A DNA stretch of 40,045 bases from Ruminococcus flavefaciens 007c (GTDB taxonomy: Bacteria > Bacillota > Clostridia > Oscillospirales > Ruminococcaceae), in contig NZ_ATAX01000020.1 of the NCBI RefSeq assembly GCF_000571935.1, positions 1 through 40,045 on the forward strand, given 5' to 3'. Positions 8,682 through 17,092 of this stretch are shown one piece after another (position 1 is the stretch's first letter; every line of letters begins with the position of its first letter). A program made the position numbers and the translations under genes. The notes beneath the pieces are model-generated. The model did no database searches. It was not told where the DNA came from and saw only the letters and a program-made list of their open reading frames with translations.

Positions 8682-10439
8682 TTATTCTGATCTCAGAGCA
8701 GCAATGATTTCTTTTGTTAGTTTTTCAACAGAGATACCATGCTGGTCAAGTAGTTCCTCAGCCTTGAATTCAGTATGAAATGCTTTTGAAATACCGTAAC
8801 ATCTTACACGCATATCTGAATCTCCGTAGAAAGCTGCTATGTTTTGACCGTAACCACCCATGAGTTCACCGTCCTCAATAGTTATCACAAAGCGGTGGTC
8901 TTTTTTCAGTGAAACAAGCAGTTCTTCGTCAACACCGCTGACAAACCTTGGATTTATGACGGTGATATCATTTCCGGTCTGTTCTTTAACCTTTTCAGCA
9001 ACCTCAAGCGCCATTGTGAGCAGTCCGCTGACTGCAATCAGTGCAATCTTGCTTCCACTTTGTTCGATCTTGCTTTTCAGAACGGAATAATCCGTATTAT
9101 CATCAACGCCGGTCGTTCTGAGCGTATTTACCACTCTGATTGCAACAGGATGCTGCTTCTGAGTCGTTGCATACCTGAACATCTGCACAAATTCTTCATT
9201 GCTTGAAGGTGCAAGATATATCAGATTCGGGATATGCGCGAACATCTGGATATCGCACAATGCAAGATGTGTATTTGAATCTGAACCGAATACGCCGGGA
9301 CTCATGATGAGAAATGTTGCAGGACTGTCGTTCAGGCAGACGTCGTGCGACATCTGGTCATATGTACGCTGGAAAAACGGTGCAAATGTTCCAAAGACCG
9401 CCGTGCCTCCGTTTTTGGCTATACCGCTTGTCATAGCAACAGCATTTTCTTCTGCAATACCTACATCAATGAACTGCCCGCGCTTAACATATTCCTCACG
9501 TACGCCCTGCACAAAGCCAAGTCCCATAGGTGTAGCGGCATTCAGGACTATAGCATTCTTATTGGTGTCAAGCAGTTCTTTCAGACAACTGAATATAACG
9601 TTTTCTTCACCCTGATACGGGTACAGCGGAGAGCCGTCCTCGATATTGAACGGGCCGCCTGCGTGCCAGCGTTCTCGGTCTTTTTCTGCATAAGGAAGAC
9701 CTTTACCCTTGGTGGTATGGATATGGAGCACAATAGGATGATCAATGTTTTTAACACTTTCAAACAGTTCCACGAGCTTAGCAGTGTCATGTCCAGCTTC
9801 AAGATAACGATAATCCAATCCCATGGCACGAAACAGATTATCTTCGGCATTGCCGTTTGTTTCACGGAGTTTTTTCAGCGTCTTGTAGAGTCCGCCATGA
9901 TTTTCTGCGATGCTTTGGTCATTGTCATTTACAATGATAATGAGATTTCTGTCATACTCTCCTGCGTAATCGAGAGCTTCAAGTGCTTCGCCGCCGGACA
10001 GGGAGCCATCTCCGATCAGCGCAATTACATTTTCACTTCTTCCGTTCAGATCTCTGCCTTTCGCCAGTCCGAGTGCAAGAGATACAGTTGTAGAGGTGTG
10101 TCCGACAATGAACATATCATGCTCGCTTTCATTAGGATTGGTAAATCCTGTCACATCATGAAAATGCGCTTCATCCAGATAAGCTTTCTTTCTTCCGGTA
10201 AGTATCTTGTGAGGATAACACTGGTGTGAAACGTCAAATACTATCTTATCCTTAGGCGAATCAAACACATAATGAATAGCGACTGTCAATTCGACCACGC
10301 CAAGGTTTGGTCCCTGATGGCCGCCAGCCTTGCTGAGTTTGTTGATGAGTGCTGAACGTGTTTCGTCTGCAAGTGTCTGAAGCTGAGATATCTCCAGCTT
10401 TTTTATATCATCAGGTCCGTTTATTTTTTCTAATAACAT
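8682..10439 (-). CDS. 1-deoxy-D-xylulose-5-phosphate synthase-like transketolase
   Basis: The 585-residue thiamine-diphosphate enzyme has the DXS layout. The pyrophosphate half contains VSHQCYPHKILTGR, GHTSTTVSLALG, GDGSLSGGEALEALD and TTKGKGLPYAEKD; the pyrimidine half contains DVGIAEENAV, where the Glu activates the cofactor; LMGGYG follows in the C-terminal domain. It is about 35-45 residues shorter than housekeeping DXS and carries VSHQ where DXS usually has VGHQ. It may be a second, specialised paralogue making deoxyxylulose phosphate or a related sugar from pyruvate. The start at 10439 has AAAGGGA seven bases upstream, which leaves 25 bases to the ABM gene. Redox genes on both sides suggest a joint pathway. 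Confidence 0.82.
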   Translation of the reverse strand: MLLEKINGPDDIKKLEISQLQTLADETRSALINKLSKAGGHQGPNLGVVELTVAIHYVFDSPKDKIVFDVSHQCYPHKILTGRKKAYLDEAHFHDVTGFTNPNESEHDMFIVGHTSTTVSLALGLAKGRDLNGRSENVIALIGDGSLSGGEALEALDYAGEYDRNLIIIVNDNDQSIAENHGGLYKTLKKLRETNGNAEDNLFRAMGLDYRYLEAGHDTAKLVELFESVKNIDHPIVLHIHTTKGKGLPYAEKDRERWHAGGPFNIEDGSPLYPYQGEENVIFSCLKELLDTNKNAIVLNAATPMGLGFVQGVREEYVKRGQFIDVGIAEENAVAMTSGIAKNGGTAVFGTFAPFFQRTYDQMSHDVCLNDSPATFLIMSPGVFGSDSNTHLALCDIQMFAHIPNLIYLAPSSNEEFVQMFRYATTQKQHPVAIRVVNTLRTTGVDDNTDYSVLKSKIEQSGSKIALIAVSGLLTMALEVAEKVKEQTGNDITVINPRFVSGVDEELLVSLKKDHRFVITIEDGELMGGYGQNIAAFYGDSDMRVRCYGISKAFHTEFKAEELLDQHGISVEKLTKEIIAALRSE

Positions 10440-10464
10440 AATCAATTCCCTTTCGATACCGTTT

Positions 10465-10755
10465 TTACGTAACTTCATATCGTTTTATAACAACATCCGC
10501 AACATACTGCTGTTTCAGTTCACCAAGTTCTTTGAAGTGTGGAGACTGTCCATGTTCCTGTACAGCTTCATCAGATGCCCACAGTTCAATGAGCAGCACT
10601 TCATTTTCATTATTCGGACTGAAATAGTAGTCATATTTCTCATTTCCTTCTTCAGCCCTTGATGCTTCTGCAATTCCGCTTTCCAATATTGCACTGTAGA
10701 ATTCGTCACGCTTTCCGTCTTTCACAAAATAATGCACTTCTACAAACTGTTTCAT
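10465..10755 (-). CDS. Antibiotic biosynthesis monooxygenase (ABM) domain protein
   Basis: The 96-residue single-domain protein has the dimeric ferredoxin-like ABM fold pattern: EVHYFVKDGKRDEFYSAI at the start, a central LLIELWASDEAVQEH and a final strand VVIKRYEV. Family members act as cofactor-free quinone or small-molecule oxygenases or as binding proteins, so its role in an anaerobe is uncertain. AAAGGG lies eight bases before the ATG. It is packed between the FMN reductase (15 bases) and the DXS-like gene (25 bases). Confidence 0.82.
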   Translation of the reverse strand: MKQFVEVHYFVKDGKRDEFYSAILESGIAEASRAEEGNEKYDYYFSPNNENEVLLIELWASDEAVQEHGQSPHFKELGELKQQYVADVVIKRYEVT

Positions 10756-10770
10756 ATTACGTACCCTTTC

Positions 10771-11400
10771 TTATTTCAAATCATCACGGATAAAATTGGT
10801 AGGTACGCCGTATTCTGTTTCGGGAATACCGTATTTCTCTTTTCCGAGCGAAATGGATTTCATAAGGAAACTCATATTATGTGCAAGATTACGCATTGTA
10901 CGCAGCCCTTCAATATCGAATTCAGCCTCGCCCTGATTTCTGCCGTGAACGCTGTTCCAGTAGGTGCTTGAAGCAACAGGCATACCGCAGATGGTGAAAT
11001 ATTTGTTCAGCTCGTCAAATGTTGCTGAGCATCCTCCACGTCTTGCAACAACAACACTTGCACCGACTTTCATTGTTTTATTAAAATGAGAACTGTAAAA
11101 CAGTCTGTCAAGAAGTGCGATCAGTGTCGCATTTGCAGATGCAAAATAAACAGGAGACGCCAAAATTAACCCGTCTGCTATTTCAAACTTTGCAGCAATC
11201 TCATTTACAGCATCGTCGAATACACAGTGTCCAAGCTCTGAACATTTTCCGCAGGCGATACAACCACGTATATCCTTTCCACCGATCTGACATACCTCAG
11301 TTTCGATACCTTCTGATTCAAATGTTTTGACAAGTTCATTTATGGCAATTGCTGTATTGCCGTTTGTTTTTGGACTTCCGTTCAAAATAAGGGCTTTCAT
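10771..11400 (-). CDS. Flavodoxin-like NAD(P)H:FMN reductase
   Basis: The 209-residue protein is an NADPH-dependent FMN reductase of flavodoxin fold. ILNGSPKTNGNTAIA is the FMN phosphate-binding loop, followed by the cysteine pair region GCIACGKCSELGHCVFDD and LASPVYFASANA. The cysteine motif is typical of the iron-sulphur flavoprotein-like subgroup in anaerobes, although a full cluster motif is not obvious. AAGGAGA lies seven bases before the ATG. It is the first gene of the six-gene minus-strand run and could supply reduced flavin or electrons to the following enzymes. Confidence 0.88.
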   Translation of the reverse strand: MKALILNGSPKTNGNTAIAINELVKTFESEGIETEVCQIGGKDIRGCIACGKCSELGHCVFDDAVNEIAAKFEIADGLILASPVYFASANATLIALLDRLFYSSHFNKTMKVGASVVVARRGGCSATFDELNKYFTICGMPVASSTYWNSVHGRNQGEAEFDIEGLRTMRNLAHNMSFLMKSISLGKEKYGIPETEYGVPTNFIRDDLK

Positions 11401-11417
11401 ATCTATTTCTCCTTTTC

Positions 11418-11445
11418 ATTATAAAAATGTTGAAGCTATTGTCTT
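11418..11445 (-). promoter_or_regulatory. Putative promoter of the minus-strand redox operon
   Basis: Read on the minus strand, AAGACA (complement of 11440-11445) and TATAAT (complement of 11418-11423) are 16 bp apart, just upstream of the FMN reductase. The -10 is perfect and the -35 matches four of six bases. Confidence 0.5.
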
Positions 11446-11454
11446 TTTAATCTT

Positions 11455-11590
11455 TTAAATTCTGTGCCATAATCCCTCAAACTTATTTCCGCCATTTGCA
11501 AACGGTCCGGGGATAATATCCGCACCACGATGTGCTCCCAAATAGTCAGTTACCTCCGCGTCCTGCATTGGCATCAACATAAATAATCAT
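11455..11590 (-). pseudogene. Short broken reading frame with a good ribosome site
   Basis: On the minus strand AGGAGG precedes an ATG at 11590 that encodes MIIYVDANAGRGGN and then stops at 11546. In another frame over the same bases the reading continues as YLGAHRGADIIPGPFANG... to a stop near 11455. The two pieces fit head-to-tail, as expected of a frameshifted or internally deleted gene. I do not recognise the family. It fills part of the gap between the redox operon and the SDR gene; the remaining bases up to 11790 are AT-rich with no gene. Confidence 0.35.
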
Positions 11591-11790
11591 ATTAATATAC
11601 CTCCTCCTTTTATGAATTTAATGTAATATTTTCAATTATTAATCCGCGTTTATATGTATTTATTCTAACATAAGACTTGATAGAATTCAATAATATTTTT
11701 TGAATTTCGTCGAAATACTTTTTATGCAGTATTATAAAAGAATTCTTATTGTAATTATATTATTGATTAACAACGTATTTTGTTATATTA

Positions 11791-11819
11791 TTGAAATTCA
11801 TTAGCTTGTGTGTTATAAT
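11791..11819 (+). promoter_or_regulatory. Promoter of the SDR - YczE operon
   Basis: TTGAAA (11791-11796) and a perfect TATAAT (11814-11819) are 17 bp apart, and the SDR start with GGGAGG follows at 11857. Confidence 0.85.
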
Positions 11820-11856
11820 GTTCGTAATCCAAAAATAATATTCGGGAGGTGTTTTT

Positions 11857-12576
11857 ATGTCTAAAAATGTTATGATAACAGGTGCAGGAAAGGCAGTAGG
11901 ACTTGGTTTTAACTTAGTACTCAGATATCTTGAAGCAGGTGATAAAGTTGTAGCTACCATAAGAAAGCCATGTCCTGAACTGGAAGAACTTAAAAATCAC
12001 TACGAAGACAGACTGACAATTCTGACAATGGATATAAGCAGCACAGCTTCTGTACAGGCAGCTGCAAATGAATTATCCAAAAAATTTAATTGTCTTGATC
12101 TTCTGGTAAATAATGCGGTATCAGTATCTCCAGACTGTGACAAAGGATTTTTCAATGCTAACCTTGACTTTATTACAAGGACTGTGGATATAACTGCTGT
12201 TGGTGCTATGCGTGTTATAAAGGCATTCTATCCGCTGCTTAAAAAGAGTGATGTCACAGCACTTATTATGAATATTTCATCAGAAGCCGGCAGTATATCG
12301 AAGTGTTACCGCACCAATCTTATTGATTACGGAATGGCAAAAGCCGCTCTAAATATGGCGACAATGAATCTTTATAACACATTTAAAGATGAAAAATCAG
12401 TCAATATCTTCTGTGTTCATCCGGGTTGGATTCGTACAGACGGTAAACCTGATAATCCTGCTCCGCTTTCCTCTTATGAAGCAGCAGAAATACTAAGGCT
12501 GCTTTTCGAGAAAAAACGTGATGACTTTGAAGGGCACCGATTTATTACTAACCTGAATGAGGATTACCCGTTCTGA
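11857..12576 (+). CDS. Short-chain dehydrogenase/reductase (SDR)
   Basis: The 239-residue protein is a classical SDR with a Rossmann fold. It has VMITGAGKAVGLG for NAD(P) binding, the acidic MDIS, LVNNAV, the catalytic Ser in NISSEAG and the YGMAK (YxxxK) pair. HPGWIRTDG is the conserved post-catalytic turn. GGGAGG lies seven bases before the ATG. The substrate is unknown. It is the first gene of a two-gene operon, with the membrane protein starting 20 bases after its stop. Confidence 0.9.
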   Translation: MSKNVMITGAGKAVGLGFNLVLRYLEAGDKVVATIRKPCPELEELKNHYEDRLTILTMDISSTASVQAAANELSKKFNCLDLLVNNAVSVSPDCDKGFFNANLDFITRTVDITAVGAMRVIKAFYPLLKKSDVTALIMNISSEAGSISKCYRTNLIDYGMAKAALNMATMNLYNTFKDEKSVNIFCVHPGWIRTDGKPDNPAPLSSYEAAEILRLLFEKKRDDFEGHRFITNLNEDYPF

Positions 12577-12596
12577 CAAGAAACGAGGATACACAA

Positions 12597-13256
12597 ATGA
12601 ATAAAATTAAAAAAGAAACCATTCTGAGACTTGGACTTCTATTTTTAGGCCTGATTATCGCACACCTCGGTGTTACTTTATTTATTCTTGCCAACGAAGG
12701 TGCCGATCCTTTCAATGTGTTGATTCAGGGATTACGACTTCTTATCATAAAAACTAAAATTATTGAGCCGACACACGGCACAGTGCATATGTGTGTTTGT
12801 TTTCTGATCATTCTGGCACTTTTGTTCATTGACAGAAGCTATATAAAACTTGGTACGATAGTTTGTATGTTCTGTGGTGGACCAATAATTGATATCTTTA
12901 CATTAATATTAAAAGGCTTCCGAATCGAAAATGCAAGTCTATTCATAAAGATAATAATACTTACCATTGGATGTGCTATTTTAGCATTCGGTATGTCTGT
13001 TGTTATTAAGTCGAATGCAGGTACAGGACCTAATGATCTGGTGGCTGTGGTTATCAGTGACAAAAGCAAAAAGAGATTCGGTGTAATAAGAATTGCCGTG
13101 GATGTTGTCTTTGTTCTAACAGGATTCATTCTCGGTGGAAAATTCGGAATAGGGACAATTATCTGCGCATTTCTTGTCGGACCTGTTGCTGATTTCTGTA
13201 TGCCGTTCTCAGAGGCTATTGTAAGATCCTGTGTTAACAAAAGCATGAATCGCTAA
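12597..13256 (+). CDS. YczE/YitT-type integral membrane protein
   Basis: The 219-residue protein has about six hydrophobic segments, for example LGLLFLGLIIAHLGVTLFI near the start and IIILTIGCAILAFGMSVVI in the middle. The loops GADPFNVLIQGL and SNAGTGPNDLVAVV recur in both halves and are the hallmark of the YczE/YyaS group within the YitT-like membrane family. Function in this family is poorly defined; transport is often assumed. GAGGA lies upstream of the ATG. It follows the SDR gene in one transcript that ends at the terminator near 13340. Confidence 0.85.
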   Translation: MNKIKKETILRLGLLFLGLIIAHLGVTLFILANEGADPFNVLIQGLRLLIIKTKIIEPTHGTVHMCVCFLIILALLFIDRSYIKLGTIVCMFCGGPIIDIFTLILKGFRIENASLFIKIIILTIGCAILAFGMSVVIKSNAGTGPNDLVAVVISDKSKKRFGVIRIAVDVVFVLTGFILGGKFGIGTIICAFLVGPVADFCMPFSEAIVRSCVNKSMNR

Positions 13257-13321
13257 AATACCTTTTGCTTTTTAGAATTGCTATTATCTACGCATATACA
13301 TTTACTATTAAATATAAGAAC

Positions 13322-13350
13322 AGCAGCTCCCTCACGGGAGTTGCTTTTTA
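13322..13350 (+). terminator. Intrinsic terminator after the YczE-type gene
   Basis: GCAGCTCCC (13323-13331) pairs with GGGAGTTGC (13336-13344) with one G-T pair and is followed by TTTTTA. It closely resembles the terminator at 5049-5076. Confidence 0.85.
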
Positions 13351-13431
13351 TTTGGAATCAAATACTATTAGTAAATCTATAAAAGTTGGCTTAAACGTAT
13401 GCTTTATTTTAATGAAATACAAATTAATATC

Positions 13432-13537
13432 TATATCAAAAATAACGTATCAAAGTTTTCTATCAAAAATGTTGACTTTTCAAAACTTGTGTGGTATAAT
13501 GATAATATCAATTATAAGATACGTTATATTTGATATA
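13432..13537. repeat. 20-bp inverted repeats flanking the recombinase promoter
   Basis: The left arm TATATCAAAAATAACGTATC (13432-13451) and the right arm (13518-13537) are inverted copies with 19 of 20 positions matching. They enclose 66 bp that hold a complete promoter directed at the recombinase gene. The layout is that of an invertible promoter or of paired operators for the recombinase. Confidence 0.85.
13472..13500 (+). promoter_or_regulatory. Promoter inside the inverted repeats
   Basis: TTGACT (13472-13477) and perfect TATAAT (13495-13500) are 17 bp apart. The start of transcription would fall just before the right repeat arm, so a protein bound to either arm could block it. Confidence 0.85.
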
Positions 13538-13599
13538 AAAAATAAATCTATGGATACCGGATTCGATAAAAAATCATGAATTACAAAGAGGTGAGAAAT

Positions 13600-14295
13600 G
13601 TGGTATATGGTTATTGTTGTATAAATACGAAAAAACAGTCAATAGAAAGACAGATAAAAAATATGAAAGAGTCATTTCCCGAAGCGGTCATAATCAAAGA
13701 AGTAAGTACGGGAAGATTTAAAAACTGTACCGAATTGAACAAACTGTTTCAGAAGCTTGGCAAAAATGATGTTATCGTATTTGACAGTGTCAGCAGAATG
13801 AGCAGGAATGCCGCTGAGGCTTTTGCTCTTTATAAGGAACTCGTCCATAAAAACGCAAAGATAATCTTCCTCAAAGAACGTCATATCGATACAGAAGCCT
13901 ATAGAGAAGCTTTAAATGGCGTTATATCACTTTCTGTATTATCCAGCGATCAGGCAGATAATTCGCCTTCAAAGGATATTTTGTCAGCTATAGATCACTT
14001 CATTATGAATAAGATCGAACAGGACATATACAAAGCATTTGAACAGTCAGAAAAAATAGTAGAGGATCTGAGGCGCCGCACCCGTGAAGGCATCGAAACT
14101 GCACGTCAGAACGGCAAACAGATAGGTACTGTCAAGGGCTCTGTTCACGAAACTAAAAAAAGCAAAGCGTTCAAACCTCTAATACTCCAGTACTGCAAGG
14201 ATTTTGAGGGAACTCTTTCCGATAAGGAGTGTATGAAACTTATCGGTCTATCAAACAACACTTATTATAAGTATAAAAGAGAATTAAAAAAATAA
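13600..14295 (+). CDS. Serine recombinase (resolvase/invertase) lacking the catalytic serine
   Basis: The protein has the resolvase N-terminal domain and a C-terminal helix-turn-helix-like end (SDKECMKLIGLSNNTYYKYK). The GTG at 13600 is preferred because GAGGTG lies six bases upstream and because family members begin with YGY; an in-frame ATG at 13576 has no ribosome site. Active relatives read YGY-x-R-[IV]-S-T at the active site; here it is YGYCCINTKKQ, so both the Arg and the nucleophilic Ser are replaced (Cys, Asn), each by a single transition. The DSVSRMSRN motif with the other conserved arginines is kept. The frame is intact over 231 codons, so it may survive as a DNA-binding regulator acting on the repeats upstream. 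Confidence 0.8.
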   Translation: MVYGYCCINTKKQSIERQIKNMKESFPEAVIIKEVSTGRFKNCTELNKLFQKLGKNDVIVFDSVSRMSRNAAEAFALYKELVHKNAKIIFLKERHIDTEAYREALNGVISLSVLSSDQADNSPSKDILSAIDHFIMNKIEQDIYKAFEQSEKIVEDLRRRTREGIETARQNGKQIGTVKGSVHETKKSKAFKPLILQYCKDFEGTLSDKECMKLIGLSNNTYYKYKRELKK

Positions 14296-14444
14296 TAATG
14301 ACCCAAACAGGGCTTAAAGTGTAATTTTCTATAATCGCAGACTTTGTTACAATAATAAGATCATAAGCACTTGTATTTCATAAGCCATTTTCAGACGAAA
14401 CGTTGATATGACAAAAATTAAAAAAATGAAAGGCAAGATCATAT

Positions 14445-16054
14445 ATGCTGCGAATTGAAGACTATTACACAGATGCACCGTCAGCGGGTATTATCACAAT
14501 GCTCGAAAAGCCAGAAGTCGTAAACAGACTTCTGAATACGCTTATCTGCAATTTCAGAGGCTTTGACTTTATGAAGCTGAAGATCAATATGCACCCAGTA
14601 AGAGAAGAACTGGAAGAATTCAATAACCTGAACAATCATTACCTTGGTCAGATGCAGATGCTCCACGCTTATTATGACGGCCATCAGATAGCACTGAAAC
14701 GTATCCTAAAGGACATCAATTACGATACTCATCTTAATACCAAGGTGTATTCTCCCGTTGTAGGTTGTCCCATAGATTGCTCGTACTGCTATACCAAAAG
14801 AGTCGTAGACCATTTTGAAATAACAGATAACTACAGAAAGCCTGTATTCCGCGGCTTCTATAAGATGATGAAGGATGCTGACGGAAATGATGTACCAGAA
14901 CTTTTCAATATAGAAAATGAGAATCCTATCGACTGGTTCCTTACATATATGTCCGATTTCGGATGCTGGAAACCCGACTGGCAGGAAAACGTTCTCCAGC
15001 AGATAATTGCTGCAAATGCGATAAAACGCAGAAAAGACAGATGCGTTGAACCTTTCAGCTTGTCACAAAGCGTCCTAACGGTATCGATCTGAGTCCCATA
15101 GCTGCCGATACTGACATCCGCAATGTTATTATTTCCTGTACGGTCGACAAAAATGAATATACAGACCGCATTTTGACTCTTATCGAAAAGACCAAAGGCC
15201 ATCTTGTTACCGCAAGTGTTGTTTATCAGCCTGTCCTTGAATATATCGAACCTGTTCATCTTGATGAACTTGTTAAGACATTCGGAAAGGATCACTGCTG
15301 GGTAATTATCGGCGGAGAGATAAATGTCAACGCAGTTCCGTTACAAGATGAATGGATAAAGGATATTGTTGACAAGTGCGTTAAACTTGGTATTCCACTG
15401 AAAATGCAGCCTGATCTGAGACCTCTTGTTACTGCAAAGAGATACACATTCTATGAACAGGAGCCTTCTCCGATAAGGGAATCAAAGGCAATACGCAAGA
15501 AAAATCTTGTTAAGAAGAACGCTGCTATTTCAGAGAAATATGAGACCTCTATGGCAGAGTCAAACCAAAAACTCAAGGAATGCGCTCCGATAGACAAGCT
15601 TGATGTTGCATCTTCCATCCTTTACAGTGAAGCTGAGATGATAGTTGAATGTGCAAAACGGCTTCTTGCAAAACTGCCCGATTTCGACGTGATATTCAGC
15701 GCCGAAACAAAAGGTACTCCTCTTGCATATGAAATTTCAAGGCAAAGCTTCAAGGACTGTATCGTAGCTCATAAATCCGTAAAGATGTATATGAACGATA
15801 CTCTGGAAGTAGCCGTCAAGTCTATCATGGCTGAAAAGAAAAAGAAATTCTATCTTTCCGCTGAAGAAGCTGATAAACTGAACGGAAAGCGCGTTCTCAT
15901 TGTCGATAATGTTATAGGTACAGCCGAAGCATTAAATGATCTGGAGTTTATTGTTGAAATGGCGGGAGGTTCTTCCGCAGGCAAGGTAGCTGTATTCGCA
16001 GAAAGCGAAGCTGTAAATAACAGCAGCATAATATGCCTTGAACAGCTTATATAG
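14445..16054 (+). pseudogene. Radical SAM protein fused to phosphoribosyltransferase, frameshifted
   Basis: The first frame (14445-15092) contains the radical SAM cluster motif CPIDCSYC (CxxxCxxC, near residues 108-115). It loses its reading at about 15054-15060, and the protein continues in the -1 frame to 16054. The joint product would read ...CVEPF then QLVTKRPNG, as if one T had been lost from the CCTTTC run. The second part completes the barrel and then gives a phosphoribosyltransferase domain with the PRPP loop VLIVDNVIGTAEAL near its end. Radical SAM enzymes make a deoxyadenosyl radical; type-I phosphoribosyltransferases move ribose-5-phosphate to or from bases. The combined reaction is unknown to me. 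It may be a true pseudogene, a phase-variable run or a sequence error; no slippery heptamer for programmed frameshifting is visible. Confidence 0.7.
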
Positions 16055-16210
16055 AGTGTTTTTTAGTTGTGAAATTCCTTTTATACGCGATACACGTACT
16101 GAGAAATGTGATTGTGCTTTATAAATTTACAAATGCATACAAGCGTCACACAGTTCGAGAGCTAAAAATTCCTCAAAATATAGGCAAAAAGTAGGGGCGT
16201 ATGCATATGC

Positions 16211-16233
16211 TTCGAATCCCTCTCTGTCCGCCA
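16211..16233 (+). other. tRNA-Ser 3'-end fragment (putative attachment site)
   Basis: The last 23 bases of a tRNA, T-loop to CCA, are present: TTCGAATCCCTCTCTGTCC then GCCA. The sequence resembles serine tRNAs whose 5' acceptor strand is GGACAGA. The bases before it do not pair into a T-stem, so this is not a complete tRNA gene. Such 3' duplications arise when an element integrates into a tRNA gene, and would mark the right edge of an element lying to the left. Confidence 0.65.
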
Positions 16234-16240
16234 GAATTAA

Positions 16241-16280
16241 AAAGCCTGTATTTCGGTGCTTTTCTCGAAATACAGGCTTT
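16241..16280. terminator. Strong terminator hairpin after the tRNA fragment
   Basis: AAAGCCTGTATTTCG (16241-16255) and CGAAATACAGGCTTT (16266-16280) form a perfect 15-bp stem with A and T flanks, so it can work in both directions. Its position directly behind the tRNA end suggests that it came with the tRNA locus. Confidence 0.8.
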
Positions 16281-16580
16281 AATGATTTGGCAAGGGCATA
16301 GGGACTCCGCTTTTCTTGCTTTCGGGTAGGATAAGCTGCTTTTTCAACAATTTAATTCCTGACGCAAACTTGGAGGAAGCAAACAAATCTAAATAAAGAT
16401 TGCTCCTGATGGAAATATAGAACTTCCCGTATTATGTATAGCTGATATAATAAAACACAATTCAAGTATTGAAAATGTTACACCAATTTTTCAAAAAACA
16501 TTTGAACTCTCTTTTATCGTATTTCACTATACATTTGCTGTATTAATCTTGATTTTCAAATCAGAAATATCCTCCACATT
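16281..16580. other. Non-coding or decayed stretch before the first direct repeat
   Basis: No intact gene is seen. A plus-strand frame without a start codon is open from about 16393 to a stop at 16653 (APDGNIELPVLCIADIIKHN...), and its last ~20 codons lie in the direct repeat. It reads like the decayed 3' end of a gene, but I do not recognise it. Confidence 0.35.
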
Positions 16581-16772
16581 AATGAATATGCTTATATTTA
16601 TGGAAAGGTACGCTGCATTAGAATTTTTGTCCCTTATTTATAACTTAATGTAGCAAAAAGCTACCCAAAATCACTAAAAATGAATTTAAATGAATTGCTC
16701 TGAAATGACGTAATACAAGCGATTACTTGCAAAAAGCACAAATTACAAAAAGTGCTTTGGGTCTCTTCAATT
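16581..16772 (+). repeat. 192-bp direct repeat, copy 1
   Basis: This block returns at 27749-27939 in the same orientation with roughly 90-95% identity by eye and one single-base gap. It begins AATGAATATGCTTA and ends GGGTCTCTTCAATT. It contains small hairpins (TAGCAAAAAGCTA) and, on the plus strand, a short conserved reading ERYAALEFLSLI..NLM before a stop. Confidence 0.9.
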
Positions 16773-16833
16773 TAATCATGATAAGCTGTACAGCCTCTTT
16801 GATCGTTAATACACATCTTGTTTTTGTATTCAT
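16723..16833 (-). CDS. Possible 36-residue peptide gene
   Basis: On the minus strand GGAGAT lies six bases before an ATG at 16833, followed by 36 codons. The product is short and basic, with KRPKALFVICAFCK at the end. The last 15 codons lie inside the direct repeat, and copy 2 encodes almost the same tail (KRPKAPFVICAFCK) but has no start. Function is unknown; it may be a real small peptide or chance. Confidence 0.3.
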   Translation of the reverse strand: MNTKTRCVLTIKEAVQLIMIKLKRPKALFVICAFCK

Positions 16834-17010
16834 GCGAATATCTCCTATAAATAAGATCAGCATTTCTACTGACATATGCTTAAAGCTGTATGTATAAAAA
16901 GAGCAGAAAACGGCGCTTTTTTTACGGAAAGCTACTTCATATTGAAAATTAATTTTCAACTTTGTGAAGAAGATATGCATAGCACATTTTTAAATTTACT
17001 TCAATAATAC

Positions 17011-17039
17011 TTGACTATTTTTTTAGTTTGTTGTATAAT
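17011..17039 (+). promoter_or_regulatory. Promoter of the small secreted peptide gene
   Basis: TTGACT (17011-17016) and TATAAT (17034-17039) are 17 bp apart, about 54 bases before the ATG. Confidence 0.85.
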
Positions 17040-17092
17040 ACAACGCATAAGGTTATTTTAACCTTAAATATATTGTAAAGGACTTGAAAATA

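Noticed and set aside
15040..15075. Programmed -1 frameshifting in the radical SAM gene
   Set aside because: No X-XXY-YYZ slippery heptamer or clear downstream stem is seen; a lost T in the CCTTTC run explains the shift more simply.
16190..16233. A complete tRNA gene
   Set aside because: Only the T-loop to CCA part is present; the T-stem 5' strand, anticodon arm and acceptor 5' strand are missing.
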